A stretch of 64,000 bases of DNA from an uncultured Caulobacter sp. (lineage in GTDB: Bacteria; Pseudomonadota; Alphaproteobacteria; Caulobacterales; Caulobacteraceae), in contig NZ_CALCDX010000161.1 of assembly GCF_937900395.1 (NCBI RefSeq), forward strand, positions 25,153-89,152, given 5' to 3'. Of the stretch, positions 30,414 to 38,118 are shown in pieces (within the stretch, counting starts at the first letter, position 1; every line of letters starts with the position of its first letter). Position numbers and translations under genes: made by a program. The notes beneath the pieces were generated by a model, which was not told the DNA's origin, made no database searches, and worked only from the letters and a program-made list of their open reading frames with translations.

Positions 30414-30488
30414 GCGGGCGTAGTTCAGAGGTAGAACGTCAGCTTCCCAAGCTGAATGTCGGGGGTTCGATTCCCCCCGCCCGCTCCA
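30414..30488 (+). tRNA. tRNA-Gly (anticodon CCC)
   Basis: A 75-base cloverleaf: acceptor GCGGGCG pairs with CGCCCGC, followed by T and an encoded CCA. The anticodon stem TCAGC/GCTGA encloses the loop TTCCCAA, giving anticodon CCC at 30446-30448. The T arm GGGGG-TTCGATT-CCCCC is perfect. The gene is intact. The prophage lies on its 5' side, so its promoter or 5' part may now be phage-derived. Confidence 0.97.
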
Positions 30489-30565
30489 AGCTCCCCTTCA
30501 TCGCGTTGACGGCTCCTGGCTTCGGGCGCACGATCGCCTCAAACAGACGTTTGGGGGGAAACGCC

Positions 30566-31174
30566 ATGGCCGACGGCGCGGTCGATCCGCACGCCCATGA
30601 TCGGGCCAAGTTCCACGCCATGGTCGACGGCACCGCCGAAGACTGGGCGATCATCGCCAATGCGTCGATGGAGTTCGGGCGCGACCTGCCCAAGCGCCTG
30701 GTCGCGCACCTGAACCTGCTGAAAGGTGACTGCGGGGGCTTCGCCATCGATCGGCTGGAGCACAGCCTGCAGACCGCCACGCGCGCCCACCAGGCCGGCG
30801 AGGACGAGGAATATGTCGTCTGCGCCCTGCTGCACGACATCGGCGACATCCTGGGCCCGCGCAATCACGCCGACATCGCCGCGGCGATCCTTCAGCCCTT
30901 CGTGTCGGAGCGGAACCACTGGATGGTGGCGCACCACGCGATCTTCCAAGGCTATTATTTCTTCCATCACCTGGGCCTGGACCGGAACCTGCGCGACCAG
31001 TTCCGGGGACATCCGGACTTCGAGTACACTGCCAAGTTCTGCCACGTGTACGATCAAGAAGCCTTCGATCCGAACTTCCAGTCGATGCCGCTGGAGGCGT
31101 TCGAACCGATGCTGGGCCGAGTGATGAGCACGCCCAAGCGGTCGATCTACATGCCCTCCCGGGCGGCGGAATAA
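30566..31174 (+). CDS. HD-domain phosphohydrolase/oxygenase-like protein
   Basis: 202 residues from ATG 30566. An HD-superfamily metal site is visible: RLEHSLQTATRAHQAGEDEEYVVCALLHDIGDILGPRNHADIAA (H...HD), then WMVAHHAIFQGYYFFHHLG. The HH pairs and the LHDIGD core resemble the small HD proteins related to PhnZ-type mixed-valent di-iron oxygenases, but the substrate cannot be told from sequence. Cytoplasmic. It ends in front of a perfect palindrome that may terminate both this gene and the convergent gene. Confidence 0.8.
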   Translation: MADGAVDPHAHDRAKFHAMVDGTAEDWAIIANASMEFGRDLPKRLVAHLNLLKGDCGGFAIDRLEHSLQTATRAHQAGEDEEYVVCALLHDIGDILGPRNHADIAAAILQPFVSERNHWMVAHHAIFQGYYFFHHLGLDRNLRDQFRGHPDFEYTAKFCHVYDQEAFDPNFQSMPLEAFEPMLGRVMSTPKRSIYMPSRAAE

Positions 31175-31175
31175 A

Positions 31176-31197
31176 CGGCCCTCCCTAGGGAGGGCCG
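31176..31197. terminator. Palindromic bidirectional terminator candidate
   Basis: A perfect 22-base palindrome built on GGCCCTCCC/GGGAGGGCC lies between two convergent genes (stops at 31174 and 31205). There is no T-run on either side, so termination efficiency is uncertain. Confidence 0.55.
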
Positions 31198-31204
31198 CGA
31201 GCCT

Positions 31205-32095
31205 CTACTCGATCCGTTCGGCCTTGATCCCCAGCTTGGCCAGTTGGGCTTGCACGCTGTCGGGACCCACAAGGTGGCCCGAGCCGACCGCGACGAAGCT
31301 GACGCCGGAGCCGGCGAGCTTGGTCTTCAGCTGGTTCGCCCAGTCCTCGTTGCGCTTAACCAGCAGCAGTTCATAGAGCTCGGGATATTCCCCCTTCATC
31401 TCGGAGACGAACTGCTTCTCCAACTCCGTGACGTCGCCGGCGGCCCAGGCGGCGACCATCTTGTCGATCTTGGCGACGCCCTCGTCGACGTCGTCCAGGG
31501 TCGAGCGCAGGAAGTCGGCCTCGGTCTCGGGCGGCAGATCCGCGAAGAAGCGGATCTGCTGCTCGGGAGTCTCAAGGCCGTTCTTGGCCTTGCCGGTCTC
31601 GGTCGCCGCCTTGACCAGCACCTGCTCCACGCCGCTGCGGGGGTCGTAGCCGGCCTTGATCACCGGCGCCATGGACAGCGATACCGCCGCTAGCCAAGGC
31701 CGCATAGACTCCAGCGCCTGGGGCGGGACGCCGCCGCCCTGGGCCAGCTCGGCCGCGTGCTTGAAGGCTTCCGGACCGATCTTGCTGGACAGCGGCTTGG
31801 CCGGATCCAGGCCGTACTTCAGCACCAGGGGCTGCATCACCGCGGGGTCATCGCCCCCGACGATCTCAAGCGTCAGGTCGGCGCTGCTCTTGAAGGCCTG
31901 GTCGATCTTGGCCGAGCGCCATTGGGTGTCGGGCTTAAGGATGTGGATCGTGCCGAACAGGTAGATCGTCGAGTCCTTGTCCTTGATCGCCCAAAGGGCG
32001 GGTTCGGCCAGGACCGGCCCGGCGACCGTCAGGGCGATGGCGGAGATCAGACCCGTGCAAAGACGACGGGCGTGGCGGTTCAGTTCGCGAAACAT
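31205..32095 (-). CDS. TraB/GumN family exported protein
   Basis: 296 residues from ATG 32095 with AGGAG upstream. A signal peptide (LCTGLISAIALTVAGPVLA) is followed by a TraB/GumN (PrsW-like Tiki superfamily) domain: PALWAIKDKDSTIYLFGTIHILKP contains the GTIH metal-site motif, and SFVAVGSGHLVGPDSVQAQLAKLG has the second conserved GxGHL. Members are predicted metalloproteases or hydrolases at the cell surface; the substrate is unknown. Probably periplasmic. Confidence 0.88.
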   Translation of the reverse strand: MFRELNRHARRLCTGLISAIALTVAGPVLAEPALWAIKDKDSTIYLFGTIHILKPDTQWRSAKIDQAFKSSADLTLEIVGGDDPAVMQPLVLKYGLDPAKPLSSKIGPEAFKHAAELAQGGGVPPQALESMRPWLAAVSLSMAPVIKAGYDPRSGVEQVLVKAATETGKAKNGLETPEQQIRFFADLPPETEADFLRSTLDDVDEGVAKIDKMVAAWAAGDVTELEKQFVSEMKGEYPELYELLLVKRNEDWANQLKTKLAGSGVSFVAVGSGHLVGPDSVQAQLAKLGIKAERIE

Positions 32096-32164
32096 GGTCA
32101 CTCCTAAGGATGGATTGAGCGTTGGCTGGGTTTGCGACGACGGCAAGGGGCGATCGCCGGGGAG

Positions 32165-33052
32165 CTATTTCAGGAAGGCCTCGACCGCCTCGGCGAAGGC
32201 CTTCGGCTGGTCCAGCATGATGAAGTGGCGGCTATCGTCGACACGCTTGAGCGTGACGCCCGGCAGGTCGGCATAGGCGTCGGCGTAGGTCTTCTCGATG
32301 ATCGTGGCCGGCGCGCCGAGCGCCGGGTCGAACGGATAAAGCAGGATCGTCGGAGCCTTGACGCCGCCAAGGCCGGGCCGGGCGTCGGTGGTCAGGAGGT
32401 CGTACATCGCCCGGCCGACAACCGACTGCGACGAGGCCTTCGACCAGGCCAGCATCAGCGCCTGGCCTTCGGTGGACTTCACGTAGCGCGGCGCGCCCAT
32501 GGCCTGCTGGCTGGCGAAGGCTTCGGCGCTCATCGCGATGGTGGCGTCGCGCATGGCCGCGGCCTGCGGCTTGATGCTCTCGACCGTGGCGGTCGGCGAA
32601 AACAGCAGCGGGAAGAACGGCAGGCTGTCGACGATCATCAGGCGGTCAACGTCCTCGGGATGGCGCTGAGCCAGCAGCAGGCCGGTGAAGCCGCCCATCG
32701 AGTGGCCGATGACCGCCGGGGACTTCAGGTGGTTGGCCTTGATGTAGGCGTCGACCGCCTCGACCAGCGGCTCGACCACCGGACCTTCGGCGTTGCCCGC
32801 GATCGGCGCGCCGGCGAAGCCCGCCACCTGGACGATGTGGACGCGATGCGAAGCCGAGAGCTGCTGGACGGTCCCGTCCCAGACGGCGGCGGACGAGGCC
32901 AAGCCCGGGATCAGCACTACGTCTGGGCCCTTGCCGGTGACGGTGACGGTCATCCGGTCGGCGGCGTGGGCCGGGCCGCCAAACACGCCGAGCGCGGCCA
33001 GGATCGCCATGACGACGGCGAACAGATGGGCGCGAGGCATTAGATTTTGCAT
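32165..33052 (-). CDS. Exported alpha/beta hydrolase
   Basis: 295 residues. A signal peptide ends near GGPAHA/AD. The catalytic triad is readable: nucleophile elbow VIGHSMGGFTGLLL, Asp in APTILLYPFDPALG or nearby, and His in VDDSRHFIMLDQPKAFAEAVEAFL. AAGGAG precedes the ATG at 33052. The protein acts in the periplasm on an unknown ester or lactone; it resembles many Caulobacter homologues. It is 70 bases from the TraB-like gene on the same strand and may be cotranscribed with it. Confidence 0.88.
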   Translation of the reverse strand: MQNLMPRAHLFAVVMAILAALGVFGGPAHAADRMTVTVTGKGPDVVLIPGLASSAAVWDGTVQQLSASHRVHIVQVAGFAGAPIAGNAEGPVVEPLVEAVDAYIKANHLKSPAVIGHSMGGFTGLLLAQRHPEDVDRLMIVDSLPFFPLLFSPTATVESIKPQAAAMRDATIAMSAEAFASQQAMGAPRYVKSTEGQALMLAWSKASSQSVVGRAMYDLLTTDARPGLGGVKAPTILLYPFDPALGAPATIIEKTYADAYADLPGVTLKRVDDSRHFIMLDQPKAFAEAVEAFLK

Positions 33053-33157
33053 CGTGTTCTCCTTGGGAACAGGGCGCGCGGAAGGGTTCGGCGAAAAACG
33101 CCGAGCGTTGCAGATTGATGGAATGGTTCGAGGCTGCTCGCCCCGGAAGGACGAGGC

Positions 33158-33352
33158 TCAGGCCTCGTCCTGGAAGATCGCCTCGATCGGCTGGCCGAAC
33201 AGGCGCGCGATCTTGAACGCCAGGGGCAGGCTGGGATCGTACTTGCCGGTTTCGAGGGCGTTGACGGTCTGGCGGGACACTTCGAGCCGGTCGGCGAGAT
33301 CAGCCTGGCTCCAGTCCCGCTCGGCGCGGAGGACCTTCAGGCGGTTCTTCAT
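33158..33352 (-). CDS. XRE-family regulator of the membrane operon
   Basis: 64 residues consisting of one HTH domain: MKNRLKVLRAERDWSQADLADRLEVSRQTVNALETGKYDPSLPLAFKIARLFGQPIEAIF. This single-domain, YozG/immR-like group is typically encoded with short membrane proteins and represses its own operon. The ATG overlaps the stop of the upstream membrane protein (33349-33352). Repeated ATGACAAG boxes at the head of the operon are likely targets. Confidence 0.9.
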   Translation of the reverse strand: MKNRLKVLRAERDWSQADLADRLEVSRQTVNALETGKYDPSLPLAFKIARLFGQPIEAIFQDEA

Positions 33353-33933
33353 TGGTACCGCCTCCGGATGAAGGGCTGGCTGAAGCCCCAGGCCAGGCAG
33401 AACAGCGGGAACACCAGGAAAAGCGGCGGCGCGGGCGCCACATTGGCGTTGCTGAGGAAGCCCCAGACCGTGGTCACCGCCAACACGACGGCCAGCCCCC
33501 AGATCATCGCCTCGACGTGCACGGCGCGCTCGAACTCGTCGGGCTCCTCCTTGAGGTAGAGCCTCATCACGACGAGCACGCCGAGAATGGGAGCTGCCGG
33601 GGCGGCGGCGACCAGCCACAGCAGCGGTCCCGAAAGGTCCACCCTGTGCAACAGGTAGATCGAGCCCATTAGCACCACGCAGTAGGTCATCAGCGCGATG
33701 GACAGGCGCCGACGATAGCGCTTCATCACCGGGCCGATCCGCCCAGCCTTCAGCCTGGCTGTTCCGAAGAAGACGTAGGCCAGATAGACGACGAACCAGA
33801 CGAACAGCGCGATCGGCAGCGCGAGGCCCTTCACGACGTGAGAGAAGGCCAGCCAGAATGGAACGGCGGACAGGGCGACCGCACCGCCGGCGAACAGGGC
33901 CCATTTGGACCAGGTCGGCATAGTCTGAGCCAT
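33349..33933 (-). CDS. Four- to five-span membrane protein
   Basis: 194 residues with hydrophobic segments at about residues 10-30, 36-56, 76-96, 104-124 and 145-165, and a cluster of basic residues (KRYRRRLS) between the second and third. No enzymatic motif is seen. It is the third gene of the XRE-regulated operon and overlaps the regulator start. Function unknown. Confidence 0.8.
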   Translation of the reverse strand: MAQTMPTWSKWALFAGGAVALSAVPFWLAFSHVVKGLALPIALFVWFVVYLAYVFFGTARLKAGRIGPVMKRYRRRLSIALMTYCVVLMGSIYLLHRVDLSGPLLWLVAAAPAAPILGVLVVMRLYLKEEPDEFERAVHVEAMIWGLAVVLAVTTVWGFLSNANVAPAPPLFLVFPLFCLAWGFSQPFIRRRYQ

Positions 33934-33957
33934 GACGGCTTCCTTTCGATTTCGGGA

Positions 33958-34395
33958 TCAGCGCTGACGCAGCCACCAGCCGGCCCAGGCCAGGCCGTAG
34001 CCAATGAGTTGCGCAGTCATGAGCCCCACGACGCCGATCGACACCCATTCAGCCGGAGAGTGCTGGCCCATCAGGGCGACGATGCGGGCGTCACCGATCA
34101 GAAGCGGGAACGGCAGGACCAGGGCCATCGCGGTCGAGCCGCCCCACATCCACGCGAACTTGTGGGCTTCGCGAGCCGCCTCGTCGATGTTGCGCCAGTA
34201 GGCGATGCTCGCGACCGAGCCCAGCACGACCAAGACAAGCAGAATGACACCGATCATGGCCGGCGGGATCGTCAGACGCATATCCCTGGCGATGTAGTAG
34301 CCCGCGCCGCAGACCGCGCCGACCAGAAAGGCTCCGAGCAGTCCCCGCATCGCGGTCGCTTGGCGGCGCGCTTGTTTACTGATCTGTTCGCTCAT
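33958..34395 (-). CDS. Membrane protein of the XRE-regulated operon
   Basis: 145 residues from ATG 34395, preceded by GGAGGGG. About four transmembrane segments are visible (GLLGAFLVGAVCGAGYY, AMIGVILLVLVVLGSVASIAY, AMALVLPFPLLIG, WVSIGVVGLMTAQLIGYGLAWAGWWL). The N-terminus is polar and basic (SEQISKQARRQATAM). The role is unknown; it is located 24 bases upstream of the third gene. Confidence 0.8.
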   Translation of the reverse strand: MSEQISKQARRQATAMRGLLGAFLVGAVCGAGYYIARDMRLTIPPAMIGVILLVLVVLGSVASIAYWRNIDEAAREAHKFAWMWGGSTAMALVLPFPLLIGDARIVALMGQHSPAEWVSIGVVGLMTAQLIGYGLAWAGWWLRQR

Positions 34396-34422
34396 CGATA
34401 TCCCCTCCAATCCAGCTTGCGA

Positions 34423-34683
34423 CTAAAGGGCGGCCAGCGCTTCGACGGCGCCGTCTTGGTCGTCGTTCGTCATGGACGCGGGCTTGGGCGAACGATCGCG
34501 GAAGACGAAAAGCAGGATCGCGGCGAGCGCGCTCAAACCCACGCCGACGGCGGTCGCCAGGATCGGACCACCCATGTCGCGCGCCGCGCAGACCGCGGTC
34601 ACGAGAGCGCCAGAGCTGGCGGCCATGCCCACGGCGAGCTTATCGGCGCGGCTGACGGTTGCGCGCTGAACGTTCTTCCTCAT
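34423..34683 (-). CDS. Small membrane protein, first gene of XRE operon
   Basis: 86 residues from ATG 34683 with GAGGAGG upstream. Two hydrophobic segments (KLAVGMAASSGALVTAVCAA and GPILATAVGVGLSALAAILLFVF) and an acidic tail. It begins the four-gene operon and lies directly under the ATGACAAG box array; one copy of the box overlaps its start codon. Confidence 0.75.
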   Translation of the reverse strand: MRKNVQRATVSRADKLAVGMAASSGALVTAVCAARDMGGPILATAVGVGLSALAAILLFVFRDRSPKPASMTNDDQDGAVEALAAL

Positions 34684-34764
34684 GACAAGCCTCCTCGTCG
34701 AAATGACAAGGAACGTTGTCATGCAACACCGATTTTATGTCAAGCGATCTTGTCATTTTGTCAT
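34682..34764. promoter_or_regulatory. Array of ATGACAAG boxes at the XRE operon promoter
   Basis: Copies: ATGACAAG 34682-34689 and 34703-34710; inverted copies GTTGTCAT 34715-34722, CTTGTCAT 34749-34756 and TTTGTCAT 34757-34764; and a variant ATGTCAAG at 34737-34744. The copies at 34703 and 34715 form an inverted repeat. A TAAAAT on the minus strand near 34733-34738 could be a -10. This is an AT-rich island in GC-rich DNA. Probably the operator of the XRE protein encoded as the last gene. Confidence 0.7.
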
Positions 34765-34800
34765 GTAAACAAGACTAAATGACGGACAAGCTTGATGATT

Positions 34801-35103
34801 TCAGGCCGCGCGCTGGTCCAGAAACGGATCACCCACCGCCGGTTCTCCCACGACGCCCCGCCAATGCACCGCCTCGAGTCGTTTGGCCGCGAGAGCCCGC
34901 CCCCAGACCCCAGGCCGCGCCCGACTGACCACTTCCCAGCCATAGCGAGAGAAACGGTCACCGAAGTCGGACCAGCGGATCACACGCCCCTGGGCGTCCT
35001 GCCGCCAGATCGCCTTGTCGCAACCCGGGATCCGCGCACAGCGCTCCCAGGCGTCAACGCGACCCTGCAGGATCAGAAACGGGTCTTGAGCATGACGGGC
35101 CAA
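34801..35103 (-). CDS. Hypothetical protein with TTG start
   Basis: 100 residues. The only usable start is TTG at 35103, supported by GGAGG 5 bases upstream. The sequence (QDPFLILQGRVDAWERCARIPGCDKAIWRQDAQGRVIRWSDFGDRFSRYGWEVV) is Trp/Arg-rich, with a plausible alpha/beta composition and no family known to me. The opposite frame (34792-35265) has a Pro/Arg-rich, shadow-like translation and was not called. Confidence 0.55.
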   Translation of the reverse strand: MARHAQDPFLILQGRVDAWERCARIPGCDKAIWRQDAQGRVIRWSDFGDRFSRYGWEVVSRARPGVWGRALAAKRLEAVHWRGVVGEPAVGDPFLDQRAA

Positions 35104-35202
35104 GCAGGCCTCCGTGATCTTCCGCCGCCCTCCGCGCCCGGCGACTCAGAAGATCACCGCCCGCGAGGACGAGACCAGGATTTGTGCAACAACACGCACT
35201 GT

Positions 35203-35218
35203 CCACTAGATGTAGTGC
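35203..35218. promoter_or_regulatory. NrdR-box-like palindrome
   Basis: CCACTAGATGTAGTGC matches 12 of 16 positions of the NrdR box as I recall it (acaCwAtATaTwGtgt), including the core. It lies 100 bases upstream of the TTG-start gene and just beyond the 3' end of dcd. Only one box is seen, whereas NrdR usually uses two about 31 bases apart, so function is uncertain. Confidence 0.25.
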
Positions 35219-35261
35219 GACGCGTTGCCGCGCGACCGGCCTGCGACGGACCCGCCCGACC

Positions 35262-36281
35262 TTAGGACCAGATTTTGAAGTGCTTGGAGAGCTTCAGGCC
35301 CTGGCGCTGGTAGTGGGAGCCCCCCTCCCCGTACAGCCGCGCCGGCCGCGCCGTCAGCGGCTCATAGACCAGGCGCGCCACCGTCTGCCCGTCCTCCAGC
35401 AGGAACGGCGTCTCGTGGCTACGCACCTCCAGTACGCCCTTGGAGCCGCGAGCCAGCGCCTCCTCGGTGCCGAAGCCCGGATCGAAGAAGCCGGCGTAGT
35501 GGACGCGGAACTCGCCGACCGACGGATCGATCGGCGTCATCTCGGCCGCCTCCATCACTGGGATCTCGATGTCGTCCTTGCTGGCCAGGATGTAGAACTC
35601 GCCCGGATCCAGCAGCAGCTCGCCGTGGCGGGCTTCCAACGGCTCCCAGAAGTCGCGCGGATCGTGGCCGTCCTCGTGGTCCAGGTCGACGACGCCGGCG
35701 TGGCGACGCCCCCGGAAGCCGACGACGCCGGCGGTCAGGTCGACGCCGACGCTGCGGATCGACAGCTTGGCCGGCTCGCCGCGCTTCAGGCGCAGCTGGT
35801 TCAGCCGCGTGCCCGCGCGCACCAGCACCGAGAAGGTCTGCGGCGCGATCTCGATATAAAGCGGCCCCTCGTAGCCCGCGTCGACATCGTCGAAGGCGCG
35901 GCTGTGGTCGGTCAGCAGGCGAACGAAGACGTCCACGCGGCCGGTCGAGCTCTTGGGATTGCCGCGCGCCGAAACGTTGCCCGGCAGGGCCAGACGCTCC
36001 TGGATCTCGGCGATGTAGACGCAGCCCTTTTCCAGCACCGCCCCCTTGGTCAGGTCCAGCTCGTGCATGGCCACGTCCCTCAGACGCTCGGGGACGCGAC
36101 GATGCAGGCCCGGCAGAAACGAGGCGCGAATCCGCCAGGCCCGCGCGCCCAGGCGCAGATCCAGGCTGGCGGGCTGCACCTGATCGACGTCGAACGGCGT
36201 GGCTGAGGTGATCGCCTCCTCGGCGATCAAGTCCTCGATCGTTTGGCAGGGCAGAATCCCTGCGGCGTGTGCATCGGTCAT
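35262..36281 (-). CDS. dcd: dCTP deaminase (two-domain alphaproteobacterial form)
   Basis: 339 residues from ATG 36281; the frame is open to 36356, but homology to the family begins at AGILPCQTIEDLI. The N-terminal half has QPASLDLRLGARAWRIRASFLPG and a core VSARGNPKSSTGRVDVFVRLLTDHS. The C-terminal half repeats the fold with GEFYILASKDDIEIPVMEAAEM, VHYAGFFDPGFG and ETPFLLEDGQTVARLVYEPL. The long form contains two dCTP-deaminase/dUTPase-like domains. It converts dCTP to dUTP and ammonia for dTTP synthesis. It is divergent from metZ. Confidence 0.9.
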   Translation of the reverse strand: MTDAHAAGILPCQTIEDLIAEEAITSATPFDVDQVQPASLDLRLGARAWRIRASFLPGLHRRVPERLRDVAMHELDLTKGAVLEKGCVYIAEIQERLALPGNVSARGNPKSSTGRVDVFVRLLTDHSRAFDDVDAGYEGPLYIEIAPQTFSVLVRAGTRLNQLRLKRGEPAKLSIRSVGVDLTAGVVGFRGRRHAGVVDLDHEDGHDPRDFWEPLEARHGELLLDPGEFYILASKDDIEIPVMEAAEMTPIDPSVGEFRVHYAGFFDPGFGTEEALARGSKGVLEVRSHETPFLLEDGQTVARLVYEPLTARPARLYGEGGSHYQRQGLKLSKHFKIWS

Positions 36282-36458
36282 CGGCGCGACACTCGCCAAA
36301 CGCGGCCGCAAACGCAAGGCTCGCCGCATTTCTTCGCGGGTGGGACAATCGACCAAACGAAGCGTGACAATTCTTCCGCCGTCCGAGCGGTGTTGTGGCT
36401 TGACCCAGCGTCCCCTCCCCCTCCTTATGCCCGCGTTTTACGCGTAGGAGGCAAGGCG

Positions 36459-37643
36459 GTGGCCGAAGATCCGAAAGACTGGGATGTCGCGACGAAATTG
36501 ATCCGCGGTGGGATCGCGCGCTCGCAGTTCATGGAGACGGCCGAGGCGCTCTATCTGACGCAAGGCTTCACCTACGACAGCGCCGAGGGCGCCGACCGCC
36601 GCTTCGCGGGCGATGAGCCGGGTTTCGTCTATTCGCGGTTCAATAATCCAACCGTGAAGATGTTCGAGGACCGCCTGGCCCTGCTGGAAGGCGCCGAGGT
36701 CTGCCGCGCCCAGGCCACCGGCATGGCCTCGATCCACGCCTCGCTGATGGGCCTGGTTCGCGCCGGCGACCACGTGGTGGCCGGCCGCGCCCTGTTCGGC
36801 TCATGCCGCTGGATCATCGCCGAGTGGCTGCCGCGCTTCGGCGTCGAGACCACCTTCGTCGACGCTACGGACCTGAAAGCCTGGGAAGCGGCGATCCGCC
36901 CGAACACCAAGGCCGTGCTGATCGAGACGCCCTCGAACCCGGTGCTGGAGATCACCGACATCGCCGCGGTCGCCGAGATGGCGCACGCCGTCGGCGCCAA
37001 GGTCATCGTCGACAACGTCTTCGCCACGCCGATCTTCCAGCAGCCGCTGAAGCTGGGCGCTGACGTCGTGGTCTATTCTGCCACCAAGCACATCGACGGC
37101 CAGGGCCGGGTGCTGGGCGGGGCGATCCTGACCAGCGAGGCGATCAACGACGAGTTCTATCGCGATAGCCTGCGCCACACCGGCCCGGCCTTGTCGCCGT
37201 TCAACGCTTGGGTGATGCTAAAGGGCCTCGAGACCCTGGACCTGCGCGTCCGCCGCCAGGCCGAGACCGCGGCGGCTCTGGCCGACGTGATGGCCGAACA
37301 TAAGAAGGTCCAGACCGTCCTCTACCCGTTCCGCAAGGACCATCCGGGCTACGAGGTCGCCAAGAAGCAGATGAGTGGCGGCGGCACGGTGATCGCGCTG
37401 GACCTGGGCTCGCGCGAGGCGGCCTTCAAGTTCCTGAACGCGCTGGAGATCGTCGACATCTCCAACAATCTGGGCGACGCCAAGTCGATGGCGACCCACC
37501 CGCCGACCACGACCCACCGCTCGGTGCCCGAAGAGGAGCGCCCGCTTCTGGGCGTGACCGAAGGCGGCGTGCGCCTGTCCGTGGGCCTGGAAAGCCTGGC
37601 CGACCTGACGCGAGATGTGACCCGTGCGCTCGATCAGGCGTGA
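36459..37643 (+). CDS. metZ: O-succinylhomoserine sulfhydrylase
   Basis: 394 residues from GTG 36459 with GGAGG 9 bases upstream. A PLP-dependent Cys/Met metabolism enzyme: YSRFNNPTVKMFEDRLALLEGAE, IETPSNPVLEITDI, the PLP-lysine segment VVYSATKHIDGQGRVLGG, and C-terminal THPPTTTHRSVPEEERPLLGVTEGGVRLSVGLE. The KHIDGQGR and STH-type tail are characteristic of MetZ rather than MetB. It makes homocysteine directly from O-succinylhomoserine and sulfide. It is followed by and overlaps apaG. Confidence 0.93.
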   Translation: MAEDPKDWDVATKLIRGGIARSQFMETAEALYLTQGFTYDSAEGADRRFAGDEPGFVYSRFNNPTVKMFEDRLALLEGAEVCRAQATGMASIHASLMGLVRAGDHVVAGRALFGSCRWIIAEWLPRFGVETTFVDATDLKAWEAAIRPNTKAVLIETPSNPVLEITDIAAVAEMAHAVGAKVIVDNVFATPIFQQPLKLGADVVVYSATKHIDGQGRVLGGAILTSEAINDEFYRDSLRHTGPALSPFNAWVMLKGLETLDLRVRRQAETAAALADVMAEHKKVQTVLYPFRKDHPGYEVAKKQMSGGGTVIALDLGSREAAFKFLNALEIVDISNNLGDAKSMATHPPTTTHRSVPEEERPLLGVTEGGVRLSVGLESLADLTRDVTRALDQA

Positions 37644-38088
37644 GACCTCCCCGCCGATGCAGCGGATGCGCCGGCGGCGCGGCCAAGCCGCGACCAGCTA
37701 CGAGGCGCGCACCCGCGACATCGTCGTGCGCGTGTTCCCGACCTACGCGGCCGAAGACTCCTCGCCCGAGGAAGGCGTCTATCTGTGGTCGTATACGGTC
37801 GAGATCGAGAACCACGGCGGCGAGACAGTCACCCTGGTCTCCCGCCGCTGGACCATCACCGACGGCCTCAATCGCGTGAACGAGGTCGAGGGTTCGGGCG
37901 TGGTCGGCGAACAGCCGGAACTGAAGCCCCGCGAAGCCTTCCGCTACATCTCCAACTGCCCGCTGCCCACGCCCTCTGGCGCGATGCGCGGCAGCTACCA
38001 GATGGTGACCGAGGACGGCGAGCTGTTCGACGCCGAGATCCCCGAGTTCTCGCTGCACCTGCCCGGCGCGGCGCTGAAGGTGAACTGA
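37624..38088 (+). CDS. apaG: ApaG family protein
   Basis: 154 residues if the GTG at 37624 is used (overlapping metZ); ATG 37657 gives 143. The ApaG fibronectin-III-like domain is clear: RVFPTYAAEDSSPEEGVYLWSYTVEIENHGGETVTLVSRRWTITDG, GVVGEQPELKPREAFRYISNCPLPTPSGAMRGSYQMV and FDAEIPEFSLHLPGA. The family is linked to divalent-cation efflux and, in E. coli, to the ksgA-apaH operon; the mechanism is unknown. It is coupled to metZ here. Confidence 0.92.
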   Translation: MRSIRRETSPPMQRMRRRRGQAATSYEARTRDIVVRVFPTYAAEDSSPEEGVYLWSYTVEIENHGGETVTLVSRRWTITDGLNRVNEVEGSGVVGEQPELKPREAFRYISNCPLPTPSGAMRGSYQMVTEDGELFDAEIPEFSLHLPGAALKVN

Positions 38089-38118
38089 GGGCGGAAGCAC
38101 CAGGCCTCCGCCCCCGCC

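Noticed and set aside
34792..35265. 157-codon plus-strand frame
   Set aside because: Pro/Arg/Asp-rich and shadow-like; the opposite strand has a better composition and a Shine-Dalgarno-supported TTG.
36282..36458. SAM-II-type riboswitch upstream of metZ
   Set aside because: The conserved loop and pseudoknot motifs of SAM-II were not found; only a short CGCG-TTTTA-CGCG hairpin precedes the ribosome site.
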